64,000 nucleotides of DNA from Salinigranum halophilum (GTDB lineage: Archaea; Halobacteriota; Halobacteria; Halobacteriales; Haloferacaceae). A program made the position numbers and the translations under genes. The DNA is taken from positions 620,001 through 684,000 of the forward strand of contig NZ_SSNL01000003.1 of NCBI RefSeq assembly GCF_007004735.1, given 5' to 3'. Below, one piece after another: positions 34,088 through 42,949 of the stretch. The notes beneath the pieces are model-generated. The model saw nothing but the letters and a program-made list of their open reading frames with translations, had not been told where the DNA came from and made no database searches. Position 1 is the first letter of the stretch, and each line of letters opens with the position of its first letter.

Positions 34088-34909
34088 TCACGCGATGGCG
34101 AACAGGAGCAGGTTGTGTGCGCCCGGCCCCAGCCCCACGGCCGCGACGAACCCCAGCAACGCCGCTCCCTCTCGGGGCTCTTCTTGCATGAGGTCCGCGA
34201 AGAGGACGACGACGCCACTCACGAGCACGAGCTTCACGAGGACGAACAGCCAGCCGCTGCCGATGACCCCCGCGGTGGGGAGGTCCGCCGCGAACTCGAT
34301 GATGTACCGCGAGAGCGGCGTGCGCTCGCCGAAGCCGAGGATGTCGACGCCGACGGCCGTCGAGACGGCGTCGACGGCGTGGCTCACGAGCGCGACGACG
34401 CCGACCCAGCCGGTGTGGTCGACGCGCGGGACGGCCCGAGAGAGCAGCACCCACGCGACCGCCCCGACAGCGAGGCTCGCGAGGAGTGCGACGCCGGACC
34501 AAAAGGGTGCGAAGGTCCCACGGGAGAGGCCGACCGCGATGCCCGACCCGTACGTCGGCACGAACGCGGTGACACCCGACATGGCGAGGACGCGCGGCAC
34601 GTTCTGGACGGTCGCATCGGCGACGAGCCACACCCCGCCCGCGAGGACGGCCATCGTCGCGTAGACGGCCGGCGTGCCGCCGAGCGGGCGGACGAGCGAC
34701 GGGAGCGCATCGACGACGTACAGCGCGTGGACGCCCGACCCGGCGAGGATCCACGGGACGAGCGCGACGACGTGCCGCTGGTCGACCGCGAGGTCGCGAC
34801 GGGTCACGCCGACGGCGACGACGCCGATGCCGACCGCGAGCGCGAGCAGATACGGCAGCGGCGGGAGGGCGAACCCCTCCGGGAGGAACTGCAGGAGCGT
34901 CATCGTCAT
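34088..34909 (-). CDS. DUF63 family membrane protein
   Basis: This 273-residue protein has about eight membrane segments and matches the archaeal DUF63 family. It has the conserved loop RHVVALVPWILAGSGVHALYVVDAL, VSHAVDAVSTAVGVDI with a His-Asp pair in a helix, and GLGPGAHN near the C-terminus. DUF63 has no assigned function. The genes on both sides concern nucleoside and deoxyribose use, so a transport role is possible but untested. Its promoter (GGTTTACTC on the minus strand at 34931-34939) is divergent from that of deoC. Confidence 0.9.
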   Translation of the reverse strand: MTMTLLQFLPEGFALPPLPYLLALAVGIGVVAVGVTRRDLAVDQRHVVALVPWILAGSGVHALYVVDALPSLVRPLGGTPAVYATMAVLAGGVWLVADATVQNVPRVLAMSGVTAFVPTYGSGIAVGLSRGTFAPFWSGVALLASLAVGAVAWVLLSRAVPRVDHTGWVGVVALVSHAVDAVSTAVGVDILGFGERTPLSRYIIEFAADLPTAGVIGSGWLFVLVKLVLVSGVVVLFADLMQEEPREGAALLGFVAAVGLGPGAHNLLLFAIA

Positions 34910-34930
34910 GCAGGTTCGACTGTGACCTCG

Positions 34931-34977
34931 GAGTAAACCACTTACGCTCTTCCCGCTCGGACCCCGGCGTTTTTATG
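34931..34977. promoter_or_regulatory. Divergent DUF63/deoC promoter region
   Basis: GAGTAAACC (34931-34939) gives a minus-strand TATA 22-30 bases from the DUF63 start. TTTTTATG (34970-34977) gives a plus-strand TATA 23-30 bases from the deoC start. The two promoters are only about 30 bases apart, so shared control is likely. Confidence 0.5.
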
Positions 34978-34999
34978 AGCGGTTCGCCTCTCTCGGGCT

Positions 35000-35641
35000 A
35001 TGAACCGGAGCCAGTTCGCCGCCCGCATCGACCACACGGTCCTCGGCCCCGAGACCCGACCGTCGGACGTCGAGCGTGTCGTCGACGAGGCCGAGGCGCA
35101 CGGCATGAACGCCTGCATCCCGCCGTGTTACGTCGCGGCCGCCCGCGAGCAGGCCCCCGACCTGACCATCGCCACCGTCGTGGGGTTCCCCCACGGCCAG
35201 CACGCCACCATCGCCAAGCGCGAGGAGGCCGCGACGGCCTGGCGCGACGGTGCGGACGAACTCGACGTCGTCATCAACGTCGGTCGCCTCCACGCCGACG
35301 AGGACGGCGAGGTCCGCGACGAACTCGCCGAGATCGTCGCCGCCGTCCCCATCCCGGTGAAGGTCATCATCGAGACGGCGCTCCTGAGTCGAGAGGAGAA
35401 ACACCGTGCCTGCAAACTCGCCCGCGACGCCGACGCCGCGTTTGTCAAGACCTCCACGGGCTTTGCCGACGGCGGTGCCACGGTCGAGGACGTCGAACTC
35501 ATGGCGGAGTACCTTCCCGTCAAGGCCAGCGGCGGGGTCGGCAGCTACGAGGAGGCGATGGCGATGTTCGACGCCGGCGCGGAGCGCATCGGTGCCTCGT
35601 CGGGCGTGGCTCTCGTCGAGGGGTTCCCGGCGGACGAGTAG
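35000..35641 (+). CDS. deoC: Deoxyribose-phosphate aldolase
   Basis: This 213-residue class I aldolase splits 2-deoxyribose-5-phosphate to acetaldehyde and glyceraldehyde-3-phosphate. Visible active-site segments are [32 protein letters not shown] with the Asp, and [20 protein letters not shown], which carries the Schiff-base lysine. Full family length. It lies divergent from DUF63 and near the nucleoside phosphorylase and PfkB genes, completing the deoxynucleoside branch of salvage. Leaderless promoter upstream. Confidence 0.97.
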   Translation: MNRSQFAARIDHTVLGPETRPSDVERVVDEAEAHGMNACIPPCYVAAAREQAPDLTIATVVGFPHGQHATIAKREEAATAWRDGADELDVVINVGRLHADEDGEVRDELAEIVAAVPIPVKVIIETALLSREEKHRACKLARDADAAFVKTSTGFADGGATVEDVELMAEYLPVKASGGVGSYEEAMAMFDAGAERIGASSGVALVEGFPADE

Positions 35642-35678
35642 CCCGACCCCCCGACCCCCGACTCACTCCGACTCCGAC

Positions 35679-36875
35679 TCAGGCTCCGTCGAGCACCAGC
35701 ACTGCCGTCGTCTGGTTCCCCTCCTCTGCTCCGATACGCGCAGTGACGTACACGCGCCCGTCGGCGACGCTCATCGGTCCCGCGTAGCCGCCGGTTGGGT
35801 GCGAGAAGCGGAGCGTCTCCTGGCGGATGGCCCCGTTCGAGAACCCCCCGTCCGGCTTCAGCGCGTACAGCCGCTTCCCTGTCGTGAAGACGGTGTCGCC
35901 GGCGACGACGGGCGTGTGGTCGCCCGTCGTGCCGACGTCGAACGCCCACTGTTTCGCTCCGGAATCGGCGTCGAGCGCGTGGAGCTTCCGGCCGCCGTCG
36001 GCGTACACCGTCCCGTCGGCGACGGCGATGCCACCCTTTGCGAACCCGCCGATTTCGGTGGACCACGCGAGGTTCGCCCGTGTCGTGTCGACGGCGTGGA
36101 CGAAGCCGTCGAACGTGCCGACGAACACCTGTCGTCCCGCGAGCGTCGGCGGGGTCTGACACTTCGCGGGGAGGTCGACCCGCCAGTAGCCGTCGCCGTA
36201 CTCGTCGAACGCGTACAGTTCGCCACCCTCGGTGACGGCGTAGACGACGCCGCGACGGTACGCCAGGGTCTCGCGGACCTGTCCGAACAGGTCGTGCGTC
36301 CACGCGACCTCCCCGGTTGCGGTGTCGAGACCACTCACGTGTCCCTCGCCGCCGACGAACAGCGTCTCGCCGTCGTGGCCGAGCGTCGGCGTTACGTACG
36401 AACCGACGTCCACCTCGGCCGTCCACCGCTTCTCACCCGTCTCGGCGTCGACGGCGTGGACGCGCTGGTGGCCGTTCGCGAGGTAGACAGTCCCGTTTCT
36501 CACTGTCGGCGCGGCCCAGAAGTTCCCCTGCTTCTCCTCGGGCGCGACGGACCACCGGTCGTCACCACTCTCGACGTCGATTGCCCGGAGCGTGTCGGCA
36601 ATGTGGTACAGGGTTCCGTCCACGACGACCGGTTGTGACGCGTTGAGTCCGCTCTCGAACCGGGCCACCTCCGTGACGTCGCGAATCGACGGGGCGTCGG
36701 GCACGTAGTTCGTGTTCGCCTGGTCGTGGCCGGCGGTCGGCCAGTCGGTCTGGTCGCCGGCGGCGTCGGCGGCCGCGTCGTGTCCGCCGTCGGAGCCGAG
36801 ACAGCCTGTGAGGGAACCCAGACCGCAAGCACTGCAGGCGGCGAGGAACCGCCGTCTCGTCTGCGTGGAGGGCAT
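35679..36875 (-). CDS. PQQ-type beta-propeller lipoprotein, Tat-exported
   Basis: This 398-residue protein starts with a twin-arginine signal (QTRRRFLAACSACGLG) ending in the lipobox LTGC, so it is an exported, lipid-anchored protein. The mature part is a chain of PQQ-like beta-propeller blades with repeated units such as VYLANGHQRVHAVDAETGEKRW and LFVGGEGHVSGLDTATGEVAW, seven or eight in all. Catalytic Ca/PQQ residues of dehydrogenases are not evident, so it is more likely an assembly scaffold or binding protein. No neighbour is linked to it, since it converges on deoC with 37 bases between the stops. Confidence 0.93.
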   Translation of the reverse strand: MPSTQTRRRFLAACSACGLGSLTGCLGSDGGHDAAADAAGDQTDWPTAGHDQANTNYVPDAPSIRDVTEVARFESGLNASQPVVVDGTLYHIADTLRAIDVESGDDRWSVAPEEKQGNFWAAPTVRNGTVYLANGHQRVHAVDAETGEKRWTAEVDVGSYVTPTLGHDGETLFVGGEGHVSGLDTATGEVAWTHDLFGQVRETLAYRRGVVYAVTEGGELYAFDEYGDGYWRVDLPAKCQTPPTLAGRQVFVGTFDGFVHAVDTTRANLAWSTEIGGFAKGGIAVADGTVYADGGRKLHALDADSGAKQWAFDVGTTGDHTPVVAGDTVFTTGKRLYALKPDGGFSNGAIRQETLRFSHPTGGYAGPMSVADGRVYVTARIGAEEGNQTTAVLVLDGA

Positions 36876-37136
36876 CGGTTCCGACTGTCTCTTCGACCGA
36901 CAAGTGTCTTCTCCTCACGGGCTCCCGTCCCCGCGGTTCATATACGATGGCGTGGCCACACCCGCTGTGACCTGACGTCGACCGCGACGTGGTTCGGAGC
37001 GCCGCTGCGCTCACCTGTTGCCAGCACCCCGCGTCGCGCCCCCGCTGTCTGCTGGCCGTTCGCCCCCCTCACGCTTCCGTCGAGAGTCGATACCGTCGTG
37101 CTTTTGACCGCCCACCGGTAAGCGAGGACGAAGCGA
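36876..37136. other. Intergenic region before the methylthiotransferase gene
   Basis: About 260 bases between divergent genes. Apart from a TTTTGA tract at 37102-37107, 30 bases before the next ATG, I see no promoter pair, RNA gene or conserved small frame. Confidence 0.4.
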
Positions 37137-38387
37137 ATGGCTCGGTATCACATCGAGACGTACGGCTGTACGTCCAATCGCGGAGAGAGCCGACAGATCG
37201 AGTCGGCACTCCGCGACGCGGGACACTACCGCGTCAATGGGCCGGAAGAAGCCGACGTCGCCATCATGAACACCTGCACCGTGGTGGAGAAGACGGAACG
37301 GAACATGCTCCGCCGGGCCAAAGAACTCGAAACCGAGACGGCGGACCTCATCGTCACCGGCTGTATGGCGCTCGCACAGGGCGATATCTTCCGCGAGGAG
37401 GACGTCGACGCCCAGATCCTCCACTGGGACGAGGTCCCCTCCGCCGTCACGAACGGCGAGTGTCCCACGCCCGGACCGGGCGTCGAACCCGTGCTGGACG
37501 GCGTCGTCGGCATCCTCCCCATCGCTCGCGGCTGTATGAGCGACTGCTCGTACTGTATCACGAAGCACGCCACCGGCAAAATCGACTCTCCCTCCATCGA
37601 AGAGAACGTCGAGAAGGCCCGCGCCCTCGTCCACGCCGGTGCCAAGGAGATTCGAATCACCGGTCAGGACACCGGCGTCTACGGGTGGGACCAGGGAGAA
37701 CGAACGCTCCACGAACTCCTCGACCGGGTCTGCGACATCGACGGCGACTTCCGCGTCCGGGTCGGGATGGCCAACCCGAAAGGCGTCCACGGCATCCGCG
37801 AGGAACTGGCAACGGTGTTCGCCGAGAACGAGAAGCTCTACAACTTCCTCCACGCTCCCGTCCAGTCCGGCTCCAACGACGTCCTCGGCCACATGCGCCG
37901 CCAACACCAGGTGTCGGAGTACGTCGAGGTGGTCGAGACGTTCGACGCCCACCTGGACTACTGGACGCTCTCGACGGACTTCATCGTCGGCTATCCCACA
38001 GAAGACGACGCCGACCACCAGCAGTCGATGGCGCTCCTCCGCGAGACCCGCCCCGAGAAGATCAACGTCACGCGCTTCTCGAAGCGCCCCGGCACTGACG
38101 CGGCGAAGCTGAAGGGCCTCGGCGGCACGGTCAAGAAGGAGCGCTCGAAGGAGATGTCCGAGCTGAAGATGGACGTCGTCGGCGAGGCCTACGAGGCGAT
38201 GGTGGGCACGACTCACGAGGTGCTCGTCGTCGAGCAGGGCACGGGTGACTCGGTGAAGTGCCGCGACGAGGCCTACCGGCAGGTCATCGTCCAGAACGCC
38301 TCCGAGTACGGGTTGGAACCTGGCGACTTCTGTACGGTCGAGGTCACGGGTCACCAGACGGTGTACGCGTTCGCGAAGCCGGTCTGA
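37137..38387 (+). CDS. tRNA t6A37 methylthiotransferase (radical SAM, e-MtaB type)
   Basis: This 416-residue radical SAM enzyme adds methylthio to N6-threonylcarbamoyladenosine at tRNA position 37. The N-terminal cluster cysteines are in YGCTSN, NTCTV and TGCMA. The radical SAM motif GCMSDCSYC (CxxxCxxC) follows near residue 135, then the TRAM domain at the C-terminus (residues about 355-416). Length and the TGQDTGVYGWD segment match the archaeal/eukaryotic CDKAL1 branch. It is followed 69 bases later by signal peptidase I on the same strand, with no clear functional link. Confidence 0.95.
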   Translation: MARYHIETYGCTSNRGESRQIESALRDAGHYRVNGPEEADVAIMNTCTVVEKTERNMLRRAKELETETADLIVTGCMALAQGDIFREEDVDAQILHWDEVPSAVTNGECPTPGPGVEPVLDGVVGILPIARGCMSDCSYCITKHATGKIDSPSIEENVEKARALVHAGAKEIRITGQDTGVYGWDQGERTLHELLDRVCDIDGDFRVRVGMANPKGVHGIREELATVFAENEKLYNFLHAPVQSGSNDVLGHMRRQHQVSEYVEVVETFDAHLDYWTLSTDFIVGYPTEDDADHQQSMALLRETRPEKINVTRFSKRPGTDAAKLKGLGGTVKKERSKEMSELKMDVVGEAYEAMVGTTHEVLVVEQGTGDSVKCRDEAYRQVIVQNASEYGLEPGDFCTVEVTGHQTVYAFAKPV

Positions 38388-38456
38388 GCCACGCTCCCTC
38401 GTCGAGGCCGGTGGTGCCACCGATGGACTCTTTGGTTTCACCGCCGGTCTCTCGCT

Positions 38457-39035
38457 GTGGCCGCTTCGAACGACTGTTCCGACTGGCTCGCCACCGTCGC
38501 CCCTGCGTTCACCGTCCTAGTCGTCTTCGGCCTCGTGGTCGCGGTCTCCGGCGTCTGGCCTCCGTTCGTCGCCGTCGAGAGCGGGAGCATGGAGCCGCAT
38601 CTCGAACGCGGTGACCTCGTGTACCTGACGGCGTCGGAGCGATACGCGCCCGAGTCAGCGACGGCGGCAGGCGTCGTCACTCGTGCTGCAGCCGTCGACT
38701 ACCATCGACTCGGCGGGCGTGGCGACGTCGTCGTCTTCGCTCCGCCCTCACGCGGCGGTTCGCCCGTCATCCACCGGGCACAGTTCCACGTCGAGCGCGG
38801 TGAGAACTGGTACGACGAGGCCGATGCCGACTTCCTCCCGGCGTCGGTCGACGGCTGTGACGAACTCGCGCACTGTCCCGCACCGCACGCGGGGTACGTC
38901 ACGAAGGGCGACGCGAACCCCTACTACGACCAGGCGGGCGAGCTCGCCCCGGTCCGCCCGTCGTGGCTCCGCGGGAAGGCGCAGACCGCGATTCCGTGGG
39001 TCGGACATCTCAGGCTGGCCCTCGCTGGCAGATGA
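38457..39035 (+). CDS. Signal peptidase I, archaeal Sec11 type
   Basis: This 192-residue protein starts from a GTG at 38457. One N-terminal transmembrane helix (residues 14-33) is followed by the catalytic serine in ESGSMEPHLERGD (Ser44). GDVVVFAP leads to the catalytic histidine in VIHRAQF, which replaces the bacterial lysine, and KGDANPYYDQ supplies the aspartate. This Ser-His-Asp set marks the archaeal/ER type that cleaves Sec signal peptides. A TTTGGTTT tract lies about 20-26 bases upstream. Haloarchaea often have two such enzymes. Confidence 0.93.
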   Translation: MAASNDCSDWLATVAPAFTVLVVFGLVVAVSGVWPPFVAVESGSMEPHLERGDLVYLTASERYAPESATAAGVVTRAAAVDYHRLGGRGDVVVFAPPSRGGSPVIHRAQFHVERGENWYDEADADFLPASVDGCDELAHCPAPHAGYVTKGDANPYYDQAGELAPVRPSWLRGKAQTAIPWVGHLRLALAGR

Positions 39036-39087
39036 GTTCACACGCCCGTAGCGCACGGCCGTAGACGGGCGAACGACGACGACGGCG

Positions 39088-40089
39088 TCACGGCCCGCTC
39101 GGGTCGGTGTCGTGGACGGCCGACGCCGAGGAGACTCCACGCTCCGACCCGGCTCCGGCTTCCGTCCCCTCGTCGTCCACCTCCCGGGAGAGGAGTTCCG
39201 TCGTCTCGTCCTCCTTCCACTCGCCCAGTTCCTTCGGGTCCACGTGGACGAAGACGTCGTCGACCTGCGGGAGCGACCGGATGGATTCGATGACTTCCGT
39301 CTCGATATCGTGCGCTTCGAGCAGCGTCATGTCACCTTCCACCTCGATGTGGAGGCTCACGTCGATCTCGGGGCCGACGTAGTGGGCGACCACGTCGTGT
39401 GCGCCCTTCACGTCCGGGTGTTCGAACGCCCGGCGGAGGATCTCGACCCGCAGCGACTCGGGCGGGGCGGCTCCGACGAGGTAGTTGACGTTGTCACGGA
39501 CGATCTCGTATCCCGTGTACAGGATACCGAGCGAGACGAGACCAGCAGCAGCCGGGTCGAGGATGGGTGCGCCCATCGACGCGCCGACGACACCGACGAA
39601 CGCCGCGCTCGCGGTGAGGATGTCGTTGCGGTTGTCGAGCGCCGTCGCCTCCAGTGCGGGCGAGTGATAGCGCTCGCCTACCCGGAGACAGTACCGGTAG
39701 AGGCCGAACTTCACCGCAGCGCTCGCCCCGAGGACGGCGAGGCCGAGCGGCCCGGCGGCTCCCCCGTAGTTCCCGGTGAGCACCGACGAGGTGGCCTGCC
39801 AGAGAACGGCGAACCCCGCAGCGAAGACGCCGAGAGCGATGACGAGCGAGACGAACGGCTCGATGCGTTCGTGCCCGTGCGGATGCTCGAAGTCCGGCGG
39901 CTGGGTCGTGAGGTACAGCCCCGCGAGGATGACGACGCTGTAGACGACGTCGGCGAGGCTGTTGACCGCCTCCGACCCGACCGCGAGGCTCCCCGTGAGG
40001 AACCAGACGCCACCCTTGGCGGCGACGAGCGCGACGTTCACCACCAGGATGACTGCACCGACCCGCCGTACCGCGTCAGACCGGTCCAT
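39088..40089 (-). CDS. Cation diffusion facilitator (CDF) metal transporter
   Basis: This 333-residue protein has six helices. The metal site is in SEAVNSLADVVYS (helix 2) and the matching site in DNRNDILTASAAF (helix 5). A His-rich loop HPHGHERIEPF lies between. A cytoplasmic ferredoxin-like domain at about residues 210-290 (VKGAHDVVAHYVGPEIDVSLHIEVE) gives the usual dimer contact. It exports Zn2+, Mn2+ or Fe2+ against protons; the metal is not fixed. The start MDRSDAVRR at 40089 is chosen over the long upstream frame that overlaps the HIT gene. Confidence 0.95.
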   Translation of the reverse strand: MDRSDAVRRVGAVILVVNVALVAAKGGVWFLTGSLAVGSEAVNSLADVVYSVVILAGLYLTTQPPDFEHPHGHERIEPFVSLVIALGVFAAGFAVLWQATSSVLTGNYGGAAGPLGLAVLGASAAVKFGLYRYCLRVGERYHSPALEATALDNRNDILTASAAFVGVVGASMGAPILDPAAAGLVSLGILYTGYEIVRDNVNYLVGAAPPESLRVEILRRAFEHPDVKGAHDVVAHYVGPEIDVSLHIEVEGDMTLLEAHDIETEVIESIRSLPQVDDVFVHVDPKELGEWKEDETTELLSREVDDEGTEAGAGSERGVSSASAVHDTDPSGP

Positions 40090-40145
40090 CGACCGTCGTT
40101 GGACCGAGAGGGACAAAGACGCTTCGCCCGACGCCGCGGCGTGAC

Positions 40146-40682
40146 TCAGTCGAAGTGGAGCCGAACCGCGCCGCTGTCGGCGACGGCCGCTCCCGGTTGT
40201 GCGCCGAACGCCTCGTGGACGCGCTCGTAGGTGTCGTCGATCGCCTCGACGATGACCGAGGTGTCCGAGACGACGGGCATGAAGTTCGTGTCGCCGTTCC
40301 ACCGCGGGACGACGTGGGTGTGGAGGTGGTCCTCGATGGAGCCGCCGGCCGGGCCACCGAGGTTCAACCCGGCGTTGAACGCGTCGGGACCCAGCGCCGC
40401 CTCCAGCGCGTCGAAGGTCCGGGCCTTCAGCCGGGCGTGGTCGAGGAGTTCCGCATCGGAGAGGTCGCCGTACGTCCCCGTGTGTCGGTACGGGATGACC
40501 ATCACGTGGCCCGGGTTGTACGGGTAGTTGTTGAGGAGCACGAACGCGCGGTCCGAACGGGCGACGACGTTCGTCTCGACGTCCGCCCCGCGCTCGGGGA
40601 GCGCACAGAACGGGCACTCGTCGCCCCCGTCGCTCTCGCGTTCGACCCACTCGATGCGCCACGGCGCGAAGATCTGGTCCAT
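40146..40682 (-). CDS. HIT-family nucleotide hydrolase/transferase
   Basis: This 178-residue HIT protein resembles diadenosine tetraphosphate hydrolases/phosphorylases. It has a two-cysteine N-terminal site (CPFCALPERG, with a partner metal site likely), the nucleotide-binding NPGHVMVIPYRHTG, and the HIT motif HLHTHVVPRW with the catalytic histidine. The IFAPWRIEWVE start is typical of the Ap4A_phos-like branch. It lies 57 bases upstream of the CDF gene on the same strand. Substrate unknown. Confidence 0.94.
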   Translation of the reverse strand: MDQIFAPWRIEWVERESDGGDECPFCALPERGADVETNVVARSDRAFVLLNNYPYNPGHVMVIPYRHTGTYGDLSDAELLDHARLKARTFDALEAALGPDAFNAGLNLGGPAGGSIEDHLHTHVVPRWNGDTNFMPVVSDTSVIVEAIDDTYERVHEAFGAQPGAAVADSGAVRLHFD

Positions 40683-40787
40683 ACGACCGGGAACGACGGC
40701 GGGCGCTTAGTCCTGTCCGTCCCCACGGTGGCCCCCCGTCCTCGGGCCGACCGCAGACCGGTATGATTCCTGGCGTGTGCAGGAAGT

Positions 40788-40795
40788 AAATTAAT
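40788..40795 (+). promoter_or_regulatory. TATA-like AAATTAAT before the small zinc protein gene
   Basis: AAATTAAT is 27-34 bases before the ATG at 40822, compatible with a short or absent leader. It favours 40822 over the internal ATG at 40852. Confidence 0.4.
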
Positions 40796-40821
40796 GAGAG
40801 ATGAATCCTTAGGTCCGGTCG

Positions 40822-41022
40822 ATGGCTACGCGACCATCAGACACAGACGGCATGACCGAACCCTGCGAGGAGTGTGGCCGTGAAACACTCCACCAGGTGC
40901 AGGTCGAGCTTCGAACGGAGAGTTCGAAGCCGGAGAACGCGGAGTACTCGCGCGAGCCATATCGCGTGTCCACCTGCTTCGAATGCGGTGTGACCTCCGC
41001 TCAGCGGATGAACGACGCCTAG
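40822..41022 (+). CDS. 66-residue zinc beta-ribbon protein
   Basis: This small protein has CEECGRETLHQV near residue 15 and CFECGVTSAQR near 53, the four-cysteine set of a zinc ribbon. A hydrophilic middle contains TESSKPENAEYSREPYR. This shape is widespread in haloarchaea as CPxCG-related small proteins and suggests binding to nucleic acid or to another protein. The first ATG at 40822 is used; MTEPCEECG at 40852 is the alternative. It converges on the methionine aminopeptidase gene. Confidence 0.85.
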   Translation: MATRPSDTDGMTEPCEECGRETLHQVQVELRTESSKPENAEYSREPYRVSTCFECGVTSAQRMNDA

Positions 41023-41082
41023 TTGGGGCAGGCGTTTCACCTTCTTTCGACGTACCGGTGCTCGCGACCGAGTAGCCGCGTC

Positions 41083-41973
41083 TCAGGCGGTCGTAATCTC
41101 ACAGCCGTCTTCGGTGACGATGACCGTGTGCTCCGCCTGGCTCACCATCCGACCCTCCTCTTCTTTCAGCACCGGGTAGCCGTGGAGGACGCCCTGTCTC
41201 GATAGCCGGGAGATGGCCATCTCAGCCCGGGGGGTGTCGACCCACCGTGCCGCGAAGGGCAGCGTCCGGTAGTGTTCGGTGACGTGTTCGAGCACCTCGC
41301 GGGCCTGGCGGTTGCGGACCGACCGCTCGCGTTCGAGGCTGTATATCTCCTCTTTCGACCCCTCGCCGACCTTTCCGCGCCCGTCGGTCGCGAACGGCTC
41401 GACGGCGACGACGTCACCGACTTCGAGTTCGACGCCGCGCTCGGTCCCCCGGTTGGGGATGTTGGGCCCGGTGTGGGCGTCGTACTGGGCGACGCCGTGG
41501 CCCGAGAGGTTGAGGACGGGTGTGAAGCCGTACCCGCGGATGACGTCCTCGATGGCCTGCCCCACGACGCCCGTCTCCACGCCCGGGCCGATCTCGTCGA
41601 GGGCGGCGTCGAGTGCCTGCTCTGCGGCCTCCGTCAACTGGTCCTCCCCCGCGAGGTCTACCGTGACGGCCGCGTCGGCGATGTAGCCGTCGACGTGCAC
41701 GCCGAGGTCGAGACAGACGAGGTCCTCGCCGAAGGTGGTCTCGTCGTCGCGGGCGGGCGTCGAGTGCGAGGCCTCCTCGTCGACCGAGATGTTCACCGGA
41801 AAGGCACAGCCGTCGGCGAGTTCGTCGATGCGAGACTCGGCGTGTTCGGCTACTTCGAGATGGGTCACCCCGGGTTCGACCAGTTCGCGTGTCTCGTCCA
41901 TCACCGTCTTCAACACCTGGCCTGCCTCGCGGTACTTCTCGACCGTGTCGTCGTCGAGGGGTCCGATGCTCAT
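41083..41973 (-). CDS. map: Methionine aminopeptidase, type II
   Basis: This 296-residue enzyme removes the initiator methionine from nascent proteins. The dimetal site is seen in CLDLGVHVDGYIADAAV (two Asp), GHGVAQYDAH (His), VEPFATDG (Glu) and AEHTVIVTEDG (Glu). The insertion of about 60 residues between the later ligands marks type II. The start MSIGPLDDDTVEKYR at 41973 is the family start, and the longer frame reads Arg-rich. It is divergent from the metallophosphatase gene. Confidence 0.96.
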   Translation of the reverse strand: MSIGPLDDDTVEKYREAGQVLKTVMDETRELVEPGVTHLEVAEHAESRIDELADGCAFPVNISVDEEASHSTPARDDETTFGEDLVCLDLGVHVDGYIADAAVTVDLAGEDQLTEAAEQALDAALDEIGPGVETGVVGQAIEDVIRGYGFTPVLNLSGHGVAQYDAHTGPNIPNRGTERGVELEVGDVVAVEPFATDGRGKVGEGSKEEIYSLERERSVRNRQAREVLEHVTEHYRTLPFAARWVDTPRAEMAISRLSRQGVLHGYPVLKEEEGRMVSQAEHTVIVTEDGCEITTA

Positions 41974-42152
41974 AGCCTCCGCTTTGAGAGAGGAGCGGAA
42001 AGAGGTTGCGGGCCACCCGGCGCGACGACCGAGCGTCGCAGCCCGAACGCTCACCCTTTCGCGCGACTCCTCGGTCAGCCGTGCGACGGTCACGGTCGCC
42101 CGCCTCGGATGCGTCCCGACTCGAGACCACGTGAGGCGTCACCGTGGCATCG

Positions 42153-42165
42153 TTTATCTATATAG
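42153..42165 (+). promoter_or_regulatory. Promoter with overlapping palindromes before the metallophosphatase gene
   Basis: TTTATCTATATAG contains a TATA element. The 8-base palindrome CTATATAG (42158-42165) overlaps AGTTAACT (42164-42171). The element is 21-33 bases before ATG 42186 and 57-69 bases before ATG 42222, so a leaderless start at 42186 fits as well. Confidence 0.55.
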
Positions 42166-42221
42166 TTAACTTAGCAATCCTTTAGATGCGTTCGGCCCAG
42201 GCATCTACAAGACATCTACTT

Positions 42222-42917
42222 ATGACCGTCCCCGTGTTCAACCATAGCGTCGAGGCCCAGCACACTCGAATCGACGCGGACGAGTGGGATGACGTCTACG
42301 TCGTCGGCGACGTCCACGGCTGTCTCCGCGAACTCCGGACGCTCGTCGACCGCATCGGTCCGTCGGACCGGGACCTGTTCGTGTTCGTCGGCGACCTCGT
42401 CCGGAAGGGCCCCGACAGCAAGGGTGTCGTCGACTTCGTTCGCGAGCACGACAACATGGTCACCATCCGCGGCAACAACGAGGAGAAGCTCCTCCGGGGG
42501 ACGAAAGAACTGCCCGAACTCACCCACGACGACCTCGCGTGGATCCGCTCGCTCCCCGTCGCCATCTCCTTCGAGGACGCCCTCGTCGTCCACGGCGGCG
42601 TCGACCCGCGCAAGCCGCTGGACGACCACGACGTCGACGAACTCCTGGAGATGCGGTCGCTGTCGAGCGGCTACGAGCGGCCCTTCTGGTGGGAGACACA
42701 CGACGGTCCACAGACGGTGTTCTTCGGCCACACCCCCCTCTCGGCTCCCGTCGTCCGCGAGCACGCCGTCGGGCTCGACACGGGCTGTGTCTACGGCGGG
42801 TCACTGACGGCGTACAGCTGGTACGACGAGGAGGTCCTCGAACTGGGGACCGACCGGACGGTCGAACACCGGCCCGCGTCGAAGTTCGTCGCCCCCCAGC
42901 TGCAGGCCTCCCCGTGA
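42222..42917 (+). CDS. PPP-type metallophosphatase
   Basis: This 231-residue calcineurin-like phosphoesterase has the metal motifs VVGDVHGCL, FVGDLVRKGPDS, IRGNNEEKL, VVHGGVDPRKP and FFGHTPLSAPV, a full PPP/ApaH-like set. Such proteins dephosphorylate proteins or diadenosine nucleotides. I use ATG 42222 because the family N-terminus starts near it. An in-frame ATG at 42186 adds 12 residues and fits the promoter better. It is followed 32 bases later by polyphosphate kinase on the same strand, suggesting a joint transcript and a possible link to phosphate or stress signalling. Confidence 0.93.
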   Translation: MTVPVFNHSVEAQHTRIDADEWDDVYVVGDVHGCLRELRTLVDRIGPSDRDLFVFVGDLVRKGPDSKGVVDFVREHDNMVTIRGNNEEKLLRGTKELPELTHDDLAWIRSLPVAISFEDALVVHGGVDPRKPLDDHDVDELLEMRSLSSGYERPFWWETHDGPQTVFFGHTPLSAPVVREHAVGLDTGCVYGGSLTAYSWYDEEVLELGTDRTVEHRPASKFVAPQLQASP

Positions 42918-42949
42918 ACTCAAGACGTCCGGCGGCGTAATGACCGACG

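Noticed and set aside
40801-40812. Three-codon leader frame ATG AAT CCT TAG upstream of the small zinc protein
   Set aside because: It lies too close to the TATA-like tract to be transcribed as a leader and has no sign of conservation; chance is more likely.
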